Position numbers and translations under genes: made by a program | NCBI GenBank assembly: GCA_024762925.1 | Contig: JANTGM010000019.1 | Location: forward strand, 1 to 64,000 | DNA from: Kofleriaceae bacterium | GTDB lineage: Bacteria > Myxococcota_A > Polyangia > Haliangiales > Haliangiaceae | DNA length: 64,000 bases | Direction of reading: 5' to 3' | Shown: piece after piece, positions 27,459 through 36,168 of the stretch | How the letters are laid out: each line of letters starts with the position of its first letter | Numbering within the stretch: the stretch's first letter is position 1 | Notes under the pieces: model-generated | Told to the model about the DNA's origin: nothing | The model's database searches: none | What the model saw: the letters and a program-made list of their open reading frames with translations, nothing else

Positions 27459-30215
27459 ATGGTTGAGGGGGAGAAGACCGAGCCAAACGTTCATCCACCG
27501 CGTGCTCGTGCTGAGAGCCAGATTCCGGACATTCTCTTTAAGGGACCGTCGGGACTTGAGCATGACCGAGCGGCAACTCGCATGCAGACTTCGGATCCCT
27601 TCAGTCTCCGCGGAATGCGAAGCCCACTCGTTGGGCGTGACGCAGAACTCAAAGAAATGAAGGCCGCCGTGTCCGAGTCGGCAACGTCAAGTCGGCCAGG
27701 ACTCATCACCGTGGTGGGCAATCAGGGAACAGGGAAGAGTCGTCTCATCGATGAGCTGCTTCATGGGCTTCCAAGTCAGACTCTCTTCTATCGCTGCTCG
27801 GCCGTTCGAAACGGAGCTCGATACAGCACCATCGCCAGGCTCTTGCGTGCCCGTTTCGCAATCTCAGAGAGCGCCACGGAGGGAGAGCTTGTTGCTGAGT
27901 TCAGGCGTGAAGTTCAGGAGGTCTTTGGTGACCAGAGGGTTGCCGAGGTGCTTCATGTACTCGGAGGTTTTCTGAATCTTCAATTCCCCGACTCACCATT
28001 TTTACGAGTCCTGTCGGAGAATCCAAAACAGTACGAAGAAGTGGCCAGGACGGTTTTGCGCCGCTTTGTCCAAGTCGATGGCAGCCACGGCCCTATCGTC
28101 TTGGTCGTAGATGACCTGCAGTGGGCGGATGAGGGTAGCCTCTCACTCTTGAGAGAATTAAGCACCTCGTTGCACGACTCCGCGGTGACGCTCTTGGTAG
28201 GAACGCGTCCAGAATTGATGGTGAGCACCGCTGACTGGGGCACAGATGTGGAGCAACACTTGCGAATCGAATTGCGCAACCTCGATGACGGTGACGCTGA
28301 GGCGATGTTTCGCTCCATGCTCAGCCGCTGCGATTTCATCCCCCCGGAGATCGTCGAAGACGCCGTGGAAATGACGGGCGGTAATGCCTACTTCCTAGAC
28401 CAGCTTGTGCGCCTCTTTCTCGCCAATGGCACGATCAACGCCGATGTCACTCCGTGGCAAATCGATGCAGACCGCGCGATGGAGACCGATCTTCCGATAA
28501 CAGTGGAAGAGGCGATCGAGGCGCGGATCGCCGCCTTGGAAGAGGACGAGCGTGCTGTGCTCGAGAAAGGGGCGGTGTTTGGCAACGTGTTTTGGATTGG
28601 CTCGATCGTTGCGCTATCGAGAATTGAGCTGGCACGAGCAACCGAGGAGGCCGGTCCTACAGCGCCCGCTGGCCCGCTCGATTATAACTGGAGCGATCGA
28701 GGAGAGGCCATCCGCCGCGGGGTAACTCAGTGCATTGAAGAGTTGGTGGACAGAGACTACTTGCTTCGGCTCGATGCAGAAGACTCGACAGTTGCAGGAG
28801 ATGTTGAGCTTGTCTTCAAACACAACCTCGAGCGAGAACTCATTGCAAATAGCACAGAGCGAGGCAAGCTCGGTCGATACCACCGGCTTGCCGCGCAGTG
28901 GATAGAGACCAAGAGTGCTGCGCGTTCCGAAGAGCAACTCGAATTCCTTGGGCAGCTCTACGAGCGAGGTGGCGACAAGCGCCGTGCGGCCCACAGCTAC
29001 ATTGCTGGCGGCAACAAGGCGAGCGCGCGATACGCAAACGAGCAAGCCGTTGAGCTGTACCGCAAAGGCCTGGAGCTTCTCGAAGAAGATGACGGCGTTG
29101 TCTTGCTAGATGCTCTCCACAACCTCGGTGCTGTCCTCGATCTGATAGGCGAAACCGCGGAGGCGCAACGTCACTTCAGCCGGATGCTCCGGCATGCTTG
29201 GCTTCTTGACCATCGTTCCAAGGGCGGAGCAGCTCACAATCGACTTGGCCGCATTCACCGGCGCCTCGGAGAGTACGATCAAGCGATGGCGCACCTGCGT
29301 TCGGCGCACGATTTGTTCAAGGCGGCCAACGACAAGCGTGGCATCGCAGGAACGCTCGATGACATCGGGCAAGTACACTGGTTGCGCGGTGTGTATGCGC
29401 AAGCCTTAGAGTTTCACCGGCAAGCCTTGGCGTTCCGAAGAGCAATCGGTGACTCTCGATCGATCGCACTATCGCTGGCCAACATTGGGCGAGTGCATCG
29501 CGAAACGGGGGAGTTTAAGGCGGCCTCCAGGCAGTTTCACGAAGCGCTTGGTTTGCGCCGGGAGATTGGTGATACGGCCGGGGTGATCCAATCGTTGTGC
29601 GATCTGGCTGGTGTGCACAGCGCGGATGGCGAATCGAAAGAGGCCCTCGCCATGTTTGAAGAGGCACGCAAGAGTGCAGCGGCAATTGGCGACAAGCTCG
29701 CGCTCACACAGGTGCTATCTGGACTCGGACAGTGCCAGGCAGCGAGTGGGCAGTTCTCGGATGCGATTGAGAGCCTTCTCGAAGGAAAGTCGATAGCTCG
29801 TGGCTTGGGCAACTTGCCTGGAGCTGCGGAGTGCTACCGCCATTTGGCGGAGACCTACCTGCGAATCGGTGATGGTGCGCAGGCACTGGACAATGCAAAG
29901 CGCTCCCTCAACCTCGGCACGAAGATCGGCTCTAGGTTTCATGTTGGTAGCGCGCATCGGGTCATGGCGGAAGCAACGTTTCGGGTTGGACGTTCTGCCA
30001 GTGACTTGCAAGCCGCGGATGAGCACTTCCAGAAGGCAATCGAGATCTTGTCTGGAATGAAGCACGAACTTGAGCTCGCCCGCACCTACCGTTCCTATGC
30101 TGTGCATCGCGAGCACACTGGGAACGTGGAGGAGGCCGAGAGACTCCGGCGGCAATCTGATGCCATCTTTGGTCGTCTGCGAGGGACGGCCGCTCCTGAG
30201 CAAGAAGCACCATAG
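27459..30215 (+). CDS. AAA/NACHT-like ATPase with TPR repeats
   Basis: A cytoplasmic protein of about 918 residues. The ATPase core carries Walker A GNQGTGKSR, Walker B IVLVVDDLQWADE and GTRPEL, the AAA_16/MalT-type signalling ATPase seen in large regulators. From about residue 520 to the end it is built of TPRs, many of the 40-residue kinesin-light-chain/Tpr_12 kind (ALEFHRQALAFRRAIGDSRSIALSLANIGRVHRETG). No kinase, cyclase or DNA-binding domain is attached, although such domains often accompany this architecture in myxobacteria. ATG 27459 is preferred because the longer frame (27240) overlaps the divergent lipoprotein gene. A partner protein is expected. Confidence 0.75.
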   Translation: MVEGEKTEPNVHPPRARAESQIPDILFKGPSGLEHDRAATRMQTSDPFSLRGMRSPLVGRDAELKEMKAAVSESATSSRPGLITVVGNQGTGKSRLIDELLHGLPSQTLFYRCSAVRNGARYSTIARLLRARFAISESATEGELVAEFRREVQEVFGDQRVAEVLHVLGGFLNLQFPDSPFLRVLSENPKQYEEVARTVLRRFVQVDGSHGPIVLVVDDLQWADEGSLSLLRELSTSLHDSAVTLLVGTRPELMVSTADWGTDVEQHLRIELRNLDDGDAEAMFRSMLSRCDFIPPEIVEDAVEMTGGNAYFLDQLVRLFLANGTINADVTPWQIDADRAMETDLPITVEEAIEARIAALEEDERAVLEKGAVFGNVFWIGSIVALSRIELARATEEAGPTAPAGPLDYNWSDRGEAIRRGVTQCIEELVDRDYLLRLDAEDSTVAGDVELVFKHNLERELIANSTERGKLGRYHRLAAQWIETKSAARSEEQLEFLGQLYERGGDKRRAAHSYIAGGNKASARYANEQAVELYRKGLELLEEDDGVVLLDALHNLGAVLDLIGETAEAQRHFSRMLRHAWLLDHRSKGGAAHNRLGRIHRRLGEYDQAMAHLRSAHDLFKAANDKRGIAGTLDDIGQVHWLRGVYAQALEFHRQALAFRRAIGDSRSIALSLANIGRVHRETGEFKAASRQFHEALGLRREIGDTAGVIQSLCDLAGVHSADGESKEALAMFEEARKSAAAIGDKLALTQVLSGLGQCQAASGQFSDAIESLLEGKSIARGLGNLPGAAECYRHLAETYLRIGDGAQALDNAKRSLNLGTKIGSRFHVGSAHRVMAEATFRVGRSASDLQAADEHFQKAIEILSGMKHELELARTYRSYAVHREHTGNVEEAERLRRQSDAIFGRLRGTAAPEQEAP

Positions 30216-30217
30216 CT

Positions 30218-31471
30218 GTGTCTGACGAGCAAACGATGAAAGCCAAAGTCCCAGGCCCGGTCTGTGGCGCGTGCACGACTCTGCGCGAGGCCGGCTTCGA
30301 GGCCTGGGTGGTGGGCGGTGCGGTGCGCGACCTGGTTTTAGGGAAAACTCCTAGTGACTGGGATGTGGCGAGTGATGCACTGCCCGAAGAGGTGCTAACC
30401 CTATTTGAGCGCACAGTCGCCACTGGGCTGCAACATGGGACCGTGACTGTTCTTCTTGGGCCCGGGTCCAATCGCACCCCCGTGGAAATCACGACGTTCC
30501 GCGGCGAAGGAGCATACTCGGACTCTCGGCGGCCCGACAGTGTGCACTTTGGAGTACCACTGGACGAGGACCTCAAACGACGTGACTTTGTCATGAATGC
30601 CATGGCTTTCGATCCCATTGAGGGCAAGGTGCACGACCCGTTTGATGGAGTTGGCGATCTTCGAAACCGGGTAATTCGCGCCGTAGGAGTGGCAGAGAAG
30701 CGGTTTGCGGAGGATGGGCTCCGTGTGATGCGCGCGGTTCGATTTGTGTCGACTCTCGACTTTGCGCTGGATGCGGATACCGAATCTGCCATTGGCACAG
30801 CGCTCGATGCTCTGTCCAAGGTAGCGATGGAGCGAGTGCGAGTCGAGTTGCTCAAGCTGTTAGCGGGACCTGCTGCTGTGCGTGCGTTGCTCGTAGCCGA
30901 GAAGAGCGGGGTCCTCAAGACGGTCTTGCCACAGCTTACTCACGATGCATTCGAGGATGCCTTGGCGCGAATCAAGGTGGCCCCACAGGACCCAGTTCTG
31001 CGGCTGGCGACGCTTCTTTGGGGTGTTCCTATCGATTCGCTCGACGACTTGCTTCGACATCTAAAAATGAGCAATGAGGAGCGCAAGAGAATCTTGAGTG
31101 CGTTGCGGCATATGGATGGGTTTAAGACCTTGCTCGAGCCAGAACATCAAGTGAGAGAATTTCTTAGTATGGTAGGGCGCCAGACTGCGCCCGATGTGCT
31201 TCGAATTGCCATGCAAGAGGCCAAACGGACGCAAGATTCGACGCTTGAGGCAGCGGTGCTTCACGCCGAGGCAATACTTGCTAGCGATGTAGCACTGGAA
31301 ATTGGTGACCTGGCAATCTCCGGTGGGCGAGTCATGGAGCTAGCGGGCGTTCGCGGGCCTGTTGTTGGAGAGACCTTGCGGAGGCTTCTTGTGCAGGTGC
31401 TCGAGGATCCGGCTCGGAATCAGATTGCCTTTCTCGAACGTGCAGCGGCAGATCTAATCTCGCGTGGGTGA
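30218..31471 (+). CDS. CCA-adding enzyme / poly(A) polymerase family nucleotidyltransferase
   Basis: A 417-residue class II nucleotidyltransferase. The core motifs are GGAVRDLVLG, the metal-binding DWDVAS (D-x-D), RRDFVMNAMAFDP, and the downstream EDGLRVMRAVRF helix. The C-terminal half is helical, as in the family. The members either add CCA to tRNA 3' ends or add poly(A); the sequence alone does not tell which. The start is GTG 30218, two bases after the previous stop. The 3' end overlaps the convergent ATP-grasp gene by 18 bases. Confidence 0.88.
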   Translation: MSDEQTMKAKVPGPVCGACTTLREAGFEAWVVGGAVRDLVLGKTPSDWDVASDALPEEVLTLFERTVATGLQHGTVTVLLGPGSNRTPVEITTFRGEGAYSDSRRPDSVHFGVPLDEDLKRRDFVMNAMAFDPIEGKVHDPFDGVGDLRNRVIRAVGVAEKRFAEDGLRVMRAVRFVSTLDFALDADTESAIGTALDALSKVAMERVRVELLKLLAGPAAVRALLVAEKSGVLKTVLPQLTHDAFEDALARIKVAPQDPVLRLATLLWGVPIDSLDDLLRHLKMSNEERKRILSALRHMDGFKTLLEPEHQVREFLSMVGRQTAPDVLRIAMQEAKRTQDSTLEAAVLHAEAILASDVALEIGDLAISGGRVMELAGVRGPVVGETLRRLLVQVLEDPARNQIAFLERAAADLISRG

Positions 31472-32866
31472 GAGCCGGGCCCGGGCATCGACGACCAGAG
31501 CGCCTTGGCCTTGATTGCCAACAATGACGCGGTTGAGCTCCACCGAAACCAGGCGCGGGGTATTGGCCACCATGTGCGAGGCGTTGAGAAGGAGTGATGC
31601 GAGCGCGGTCCAATCGGGATCCGTATCACCCGCGCGACTGGCGACCACATGCCGTGCCATGGTGTCAGCATCGATTTGCCGAAGCGGGGCCAAGGCAGCC
31701 GCAGGTTCTTGATGGCCGCGTTGGTAGAGGAAGCACACAAGGCCGATGGCACCCATGGGCCGAAAATGCACCTGAACCTCGCGTCCCCGCATGGGTGTTT
31801 CTCTGATGATCACCGCTTCCGAATTGGCTCTGGCGCATACCGAGGAAAATGAGCGTCGAACATCAGCTGCGGTCGCTACGTCAGAGATCACAAGAGCCCC
31901 CTCTGGCTCACTGGGCTGCTGTGGTCCCCACGCTTTGATTTGGACGGGGTAGCCCGCCTTCTTGGCAATTCGGGTGGCGGCTGAGGGAGTGGTCGCCACT
32001 GCCTGTCGAGTGATCGAAACCCCATAGCTTGATAGCAATACCTTGCACTCGTGATCGCCGGCTGTGTCGGCAAGCTTATCGAGCTGCCGCTCGAAGCGGT
32101 CCATGTCGAATTCCTCGCTTGGGGCATCGTCGGCTGAAGCGCGTGAATCGCCTGCTGCAATGCGGCGGCTTGCCTGACCTGCTGCTTCGGCAGCTGCAAG
32201 AGAATTCCCAAGTCCGACAAGGGCAGCCTTGGCGCTAGCAACCACTCCGATCGGAATGTAGAGGGCCCCCGTCTTAGGGGGGCTTGTCGGCGTCGTGTCG
32301 GTGAGAACGAAGTCGGTCACTTGATCGCCATCGATACCGGCACTTGGAGAAAACCTCTCACCCAGAGCCTCTGCACGCTTTTGCAGGGCCGCTGCCGATA
32401 TTGCAAGCCATGCGCCCGGTTCGGCGACAATCGCGCCCTGTGGGCCGCTCGGGACCCCATGGGCTGCGAGGAGAATCACGCACTCAAGCCAGATATCGGG
32501 GGCTCGAAGTACAATGGCCCCACGCGCGCGAAGCAATGCGAGGCTGGCTGCGTGTTCATCGCCACTTCGCGTGGGTGTTTTTGCGCGGCGGGGAGGAGCA
32601 TAAGGAACGAGGACGATTGGGGGAACGCCTCGGCTCGCGTGCCTCGCGACACGTTCTGCAAGCTGCACGGCATGCTTGCCAGAGGGCACGCCCTCCAAAA
32701 CCATGCAAAGTACACTTTCGTCTGTGGACTCTTCTGACGCAGCCAGAGAGGCAATTGCGCTGCGAACCACCATAACGCCACGTGCGAGCAGGGCCGCTTC
32801 GCATTGCGAAGCCAGCGAATTCTCTGGGGCCGCGAGATGTGCCCGCGCATTGGGTTTTGAGGACAC
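31454..32866 (-). CDS. Degenerate ADP-forming acyl-CoA synthetase-like protein (ATP-grasp)
   Basis: A 470-residue protein. The N-terminal half resembles the CoA-ligase lid part of ADP-forming acyl-CoA synthetases (GVPSGPQGAIVAEPGAW). The C-terminal part resembles their ATP-grasp subunit: CKVLLSSYGVSITRQAVATTPSAATRIAKKAGYPVQIK, a GREVQVHFR segment and VSVELNRVIV...ALVVDAR. The N-terminal Rossmann CoA-binding domain and the phospho-His loop are not visible, so acyl-CoA synthesis is doubtful. The GTG start overlaps the stop of the EtfA-like gene (TAGTG). A regulatory or altered function is inferred. Confidence 0.6.
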   Translation of the reverse strand: MSSKPNARAHLAAPENSLASQCEAALLARGVMVVRSAIASLAASEESTDESVLCMVLEGVPSGKHAVQLAERVARHASRGVPPIVLVPYAPPRRAKTPTRSGDEHAASLALLRARGAIVLRAPDIWLECVILLAAHGVPSGPQGAIVAEPGAWLAISAAALQKRAEALGERFSPSAGIDGDQVTDFVLTDTTPTSPPKTGALYIPIGVVASAKAALVGLGNSLAAAEAAGQASRRIAAGDSRASADDAPSEEFDMDRFERQLDKLADTAGDHECKVLLSSYGVSITRQAVATTPSAATRIAKKAGYPVQIKAWGPQQPSEPEGALVISDVATAADVRRSFSSVCARANSEAVIIRETPMRGREVQVHFRPMGAIGLVCFLYQRGHQEPAAALAPLRQIDADTMARHVVASRAGDTDPDWTALASLLLNASHMVANTPRLVSVELNRVIVGNQGQGALVVDARARLSPTRD

Positions 32867-34017
32867 TACGGAGTCCAGAGCCCGTCATCGCGGAGGCGAC
32901 CGAGTAGCTCCGACGGGTCTGAGAACAATTCTGTTGCGTCGGGGCAAGGCCGGAAGGTATTTGCAGCCACCGGTGTGAGGGCAAGGTGCTGCATGGGATG
33001 GCTAGGCAGACAGGCCGCAGGTTCGCATTCTGAGATCGCATCCAGTAACGCTGAAAGAGTCTCAGCTAGCGGCCCCAAGAGGGCATAGCGCGAGGCGGAA
33101 ACGGAGGAGTTGCGCGGTGAGAGGCCCAAAGAAACAATCTGCGTGCCCAGCGCGATGGCCGAGAGATGGCGATCCTCTCCATCGTCTCCACAGCAGATGT
33201 AGAGCCTCGGCGCAATGGTGTGACCATCTTGATCCACGATGCTGGTGTTGGTGTTGGTTTGCGATGCCAGCGCCTGGGTCGATACAAGGGGAGCACCTAG
33301 CACCGATGCCAATGCCCGAACCTGCGTAAGAACTGGCAAAGCCTCGATACCTGCGCACACGACGATAGGGCCATCGAGCCGTGGGTCGGAAACCTCTGGT
33401 TGTGTGGGCATGTCTGTTCCGGGCAGTGTGTCGAAACTCCGTGGGGCTTTGAAAAAGATTACATCCGCATCATCTTGGCCCTTGGTCGGCGTTACGCCAG
33501 CGATGGAGATGGTCGCGATCACCGGAGCAATGCTCTTGCTGAGACTCACGTTTCGGCAGGTGCGACGGTTTGGACTTCGCTCCTCAAGAAGGACGTCGCC
33601 CTCTGGAAGAAAATGCGCCTGCACCCCATGCATCACTGTGGCAGCGAGATGGGCTGCGAGGAGAGGTGCGATTGCAGTTCCCCGCGGAGCACAATCGAGC
33701 AAAACCAAGTTTGGGGAAAGCGCGTCACAAACCGCCATCATTGCAGCGGCCAGGTGACTGGTCTGGTGGGAGTTCCCGGGGAGCTGAGAACCCTCATCCG
33801 GCGTTCCAAAACTCAGCAGGACGACTTTGTCAGCGCCCGCAAGGCCAGCCTCTGAAATCCAAGTATCGTTGTCGTTGTCATCGTCATTCTCGGAAGCAAC
33901 CGCGTAGAGCGTCGCACCAAGATGGCTTGCGATACGCCGACCTTGGGCCAGAATCTGCTTGGACCTTGGCGCGAGGCTTGCGCCCCGCCTGTCCATGAAT
34001 ACCAAGATGCTGGCCAC
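32866..34017 (-). CDS. Degenerate electron-transfer-flavoprotein alpha-like protein
   Basis: A 383-residue protein, GTG start, with the EtfA two-part layout: an N-terminal alpha/beta domain (ILVFMDRRGASLAPRSKQILAQGRRIASHLGATLYAV, PNLVLLDCAPRGTAIAPLLAAHL) and a C-terminal FAD-domain remnant. In EtfA the latter reads TGKxVxPxLYIAxGISGAIQH; here it is DGHTIAPRLYICCGDDGEDRH, so the GISGAIQ flavin loop is lost. No EtfB partner is adjacent. It lies between a Rieske gene and the ATP-grasp gene in one operon. Standard electron-transfer-flavoprotein activity is doubtful. Confidence 0.6.
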   Translation of the reverse strand: MASILVFMDRRGASLAPRSKQILAQGRRIASHLGATLYAVASENDDDNDNDTWISEAGLAGADKVVLLSFGTPDEGSQLPGNSHQTSHLAAAMMAVCDALSPNLVLLDCAPRGTAIAPLLAAHLAATVMHGVQAHFLPEGDVLLEERSPNRRTCRNVSLSKSIAPVIATISIAGVTPTKGQDDADVIFFKAPRSFDTLPGTDMPTQPEVSDPRLDGPIVVCAGIEALPVLTQVRALASVLGAPLVSTQALASQTNTNTSIVDQDGHTIAPRLYICCGDDGEDRHLSAIALGTQIVSLGLSPRNSSVSASRYALLGPLAETLSALLDAISECEPAACLPSHPMQHLALTPVAANTFRPCPDATELFSDPSELLGRLRDDGLWTP

Positions 34018-34051
34018 GTATATCGAACGCTAGCCGACTCCTAGCGAGGGA

Positions 34052-34438
34052 TCAAATATGCGGCGGCTTCTGGGCGTGGCATGGCACCGATATCCCAGCT
34101 CGACTCAAGCACTGACCTGTTCGACCGTCAAATTCCCAGCCGTGCCGCGCACACACAATCGCCTCGCCTTCAATAAACCCATCCGAGAGCAGCCCCCCAT
34201 CGTGTGGGCATAGGTCGGCTAGGACGACGAGTTTGCCACTGTCGAGCCGCCCGACGGCGAGGGCCTCGCCCTGGTCTTGCGCTGCCAGGAGTTGGCCGAC
34301 AGAACAGGCTTGGGCAGCGTCGGCAAGAGGAAGTCGCTTGGGCTCACAGCGCCGAAGTGCGCTCGGCTTGCTTGGAAATTCGGCTTCCGCGTCTTCGGGA
34401 GAGAGCAGGGCCATGAGCTCTTCTTGTATGTCTCCCAT
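34052..34438 (-). CDS. Rieske [2Fe-2S] ferredoxin-like protein
   Basis: A 128-residue cytoplasmic protein with the two cluster-binding boxes C-P-H-D-G-G (residues ~80) and C-A-R-H-G-W-E-F-D (residues ~99) around a compact beta fold, as in Rieske ferredoxins and small NirD/BphA3-like proteins. An N-terminal extension of about 30 residues is acidic. No signal peptide or membrane anchor. It starts 2 bases after the aroC stop and is followed by the EtfA-like gene, suggesting a shared redox pathway, which is an inference. Confidence 0.82.
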   Translation of the reverse strand: MGDIQEELMALLSPEDAEAEFPSKPSALRRCEPKRLPLADAAQACSVGQLLAAQDQGEALAVGRLDSGKLVVLADLCPHDGGLLSDGFIEGEAIVCARHGWEFDGRTGQCLSRAGISVPCHAQKPPHI

Positions 34439-34440
34439 GT

Positions 34441-35529
34441 CTAGCGCACCTCTCCAACTTGCGCTCGATGCAAGAGAATGTGGTCGGCGAGCACAAGACG
34501 GAACATCGCTTCGACAATGGGAATCGCCCTTGGCAATACACAGGGGTCGTGCCTTCCACGTGCTGCGAGCGTTGTGGCCTCACCATCGATGGTGACGGTC
34601 TCTTGGGCCTGCAAGATCGTCGCTGTTGGTTTGAACGCCACGCGAAGGTCGATGTTCTCGCCGTTGCTAATGCCACCTTGAATCCCGCCAGAGAAATTGG
34701 TTCGGGTGCGAATGCGCCCGGTGTCATCCGTATAGAAGACGTCGTTGTGGGCGGAGCCAAGCATCTTGGTGCCCGAGAAGCCTGACCCCACTTCGAAGCC
34801 CTTGGCGGCGGGCAGGCTGAGCATGGCAGCACCCAAGCATGCTTCGAGCTTGTCAAAGACCGGTGAGCCAAGCCCCACGGGAACACCGCGAGCAACTGCG
34901 CCAACCACCCCACCGACGGAATCGCCCGCTTTGCGAATTGCGTCAATGTGGTCAAACATGGTTGCGGCCATAGCAGCATCGGGGCACCGCACCGGATTGG
35001 CTTCCACTTGATCCAGGGTCACGGTTGTTGCGTCAACACTTGCAACCAGGTCTCCGACACTCGCAACCCATGCGAGCACTTCAATTCCCGCAGCAGCGAG
35101 GATTTGTTGGGCGATTGCGCCTGCTGCTACTCGCCCGATGGTCTCCCGGGCGCTTGCACGGCCTCCTCCCTCAACGCTTCGGATTCCGTACTTCTTCTGA
35201 TACGTGAAGTCTGCGTGCGAAGGCCGAAACTTCTCGCGCATCTCGCTGTAGTCTTTGCTGCGAGCGTCTTTGTTGCGAACCATGAGCGCGATGGACGTGC
35301 CCGTCGAAAGGCCCCCATCCACACCCGAGAGGATTTCAACCTCGTCTCCCTCTTTTCGCTGCGTCGTGATGCGACTTTGGCCAGGCTTGCGGCGATCCAA
35401 CTCGCGCTGAATGGCCTGGACATCGACCGGAAGTCGGGGAGGGCAGCCATCGATGACAACGCCAACCGCGGGCCCGTGTGACTCTCCAAAGGTGGTGATC
35501 TGGAAGAGTCGTCCAAAGCGATTTCCCAT
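34441..35529 (-). CDS. aroC: Chorismate synthase
   Basis: A 362-residue enzyme that converts EPSP to chorismate with reduced FMN, the last step of the shikimate pathway. Signatures are present along the chain: [15 protein letters not shown] near the N-terminus, the [13 protein letters not shown] segment, [10 protein letters not shown] (substrate and flavin binding), and [12 protein letters not shown] with the FKPT that follows. Length is normal. It is first in a minus-strand operon with the Rieske, EtfA-like and ATP-grasp genes, which have no evident link to aromatic amino-acid synthesis. Confidence 0.96.
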   Translation of the reverse strand: MGNRFGRLFQITTFGESHGPAVGVVIDGCPPRLPVDVQAIQRELDRRKPGQSRITTQRKEGDEVEILSGVDGGLSTGTSIALMVRNKDARSKDYSEMREKFRPSHADFTYQKKYGIRSVEGGGRASARETIGRVAAGAIAQQILAAAGIEVLAWVASVGDLVASVDATTVTLDQVEANPVRCPDAAMAATMFDHIDAIRKAGDSVGGVVGAVARGVPVGLGSPVFDKLEACLGAAMLSLPAAKGFEVGSGFSGTKMLGSAHNDVFYTDDTGRIRTRTNFSGGIQGGISNGENIDLRVAFKPTATILQAQETVTIDGEATTLAARGRHDPCVLPRAIPIVEAMFRLVLADHILLHRAQVGEVR

Positions 35530-35598
35530 GTTGCCAGCCTACCAGGATTGGCATTGGCTCAGGTGGCACCGAGCGTTGTGCGCGCTTAGAATGTGCGC

Positions 35599-36024
35599 AT
35601 GCCCGGAACGCTTCGGTATCTCATTGCTGCGCTTGCCCTCTCGCTGGCAGGCCTAGCGTGCCCGGCAAGTCGTCCTATGCAGGTGCCACCTGCTGCAGCA
35701 CCTGTGATCTCGGATGTGCCAGCTGGACAGGGCCAGTCGAGCGAACCGGGCTCGGTGGATATGAGTCCAATTGATACGGGGGGAAGGCCAGACGGAGCTG
35801 CCTGTTTTAGCAGTCAAAACTGCCTCAGCAACACTTGTGAGGGAGCGAGCTGCGATTCCAGCCGGCCCGGTACCTGTGTGCCGCCAGAGCGCGCCTGTAC
35901 GACGGACATGGTCGAGTTCTGCGGGTGTGATGGTAAGACCTTCCTTGGCTCCTCAAGTTGCCCTGGGGAGGCGTTCTCTGCTCGTGGACCATGCCCGGGT
36001 GAAACTGGCGCATCTGTCGAATGA
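35599..36024 (+). CDS. Cys-rich lipoprotein with Kazal-like C-terminus
   Basis: A 141-residue protein (ATG 35599; a GTG lies two codons upstream). Hydrophobic segment ending in the lipobox GLAC. A Pro/Ser-rich linker precedes a Cys-rich region (ACFSSQNCLSNTCEGASC) and then CGCDGKTFLGSSSCPGEAFSARGPC. This last part follows the Kazal serine-protease-inhibitor pattern C-G-C-D-G-x-T-F/Y...C...A.....G-x-C. Surface-exposed protease inhibition is a possibility, but many such bacterial modules have no demonstrated activity. Confidence 0.65.
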   Translation: MPGTLRYLIAALALSLAGLACPASRPMQVPPAAAPVISDVPAGQGQSSEPGSVDMSPIDTGGRPDGAACFSSQNCLSNTCEGASCDSSRPGTCVPPERACTTDMVEFCGCDGKTFLGSSSCPGEAFSARGPCPGETGASVE

Positions 36025-36168
36025 GATCCGTGATCGTAGCTGTGCTGAACGGATATGCCGTAGGTAAAAGTACTACTTTGCTGCGGAATCGAAAAATGCT
36101 GGCCCTGAGAACTGGGCAAGTGGTCAATATCTCGGGATACTATCAAGTGCTACGAGCTGAACATCACC

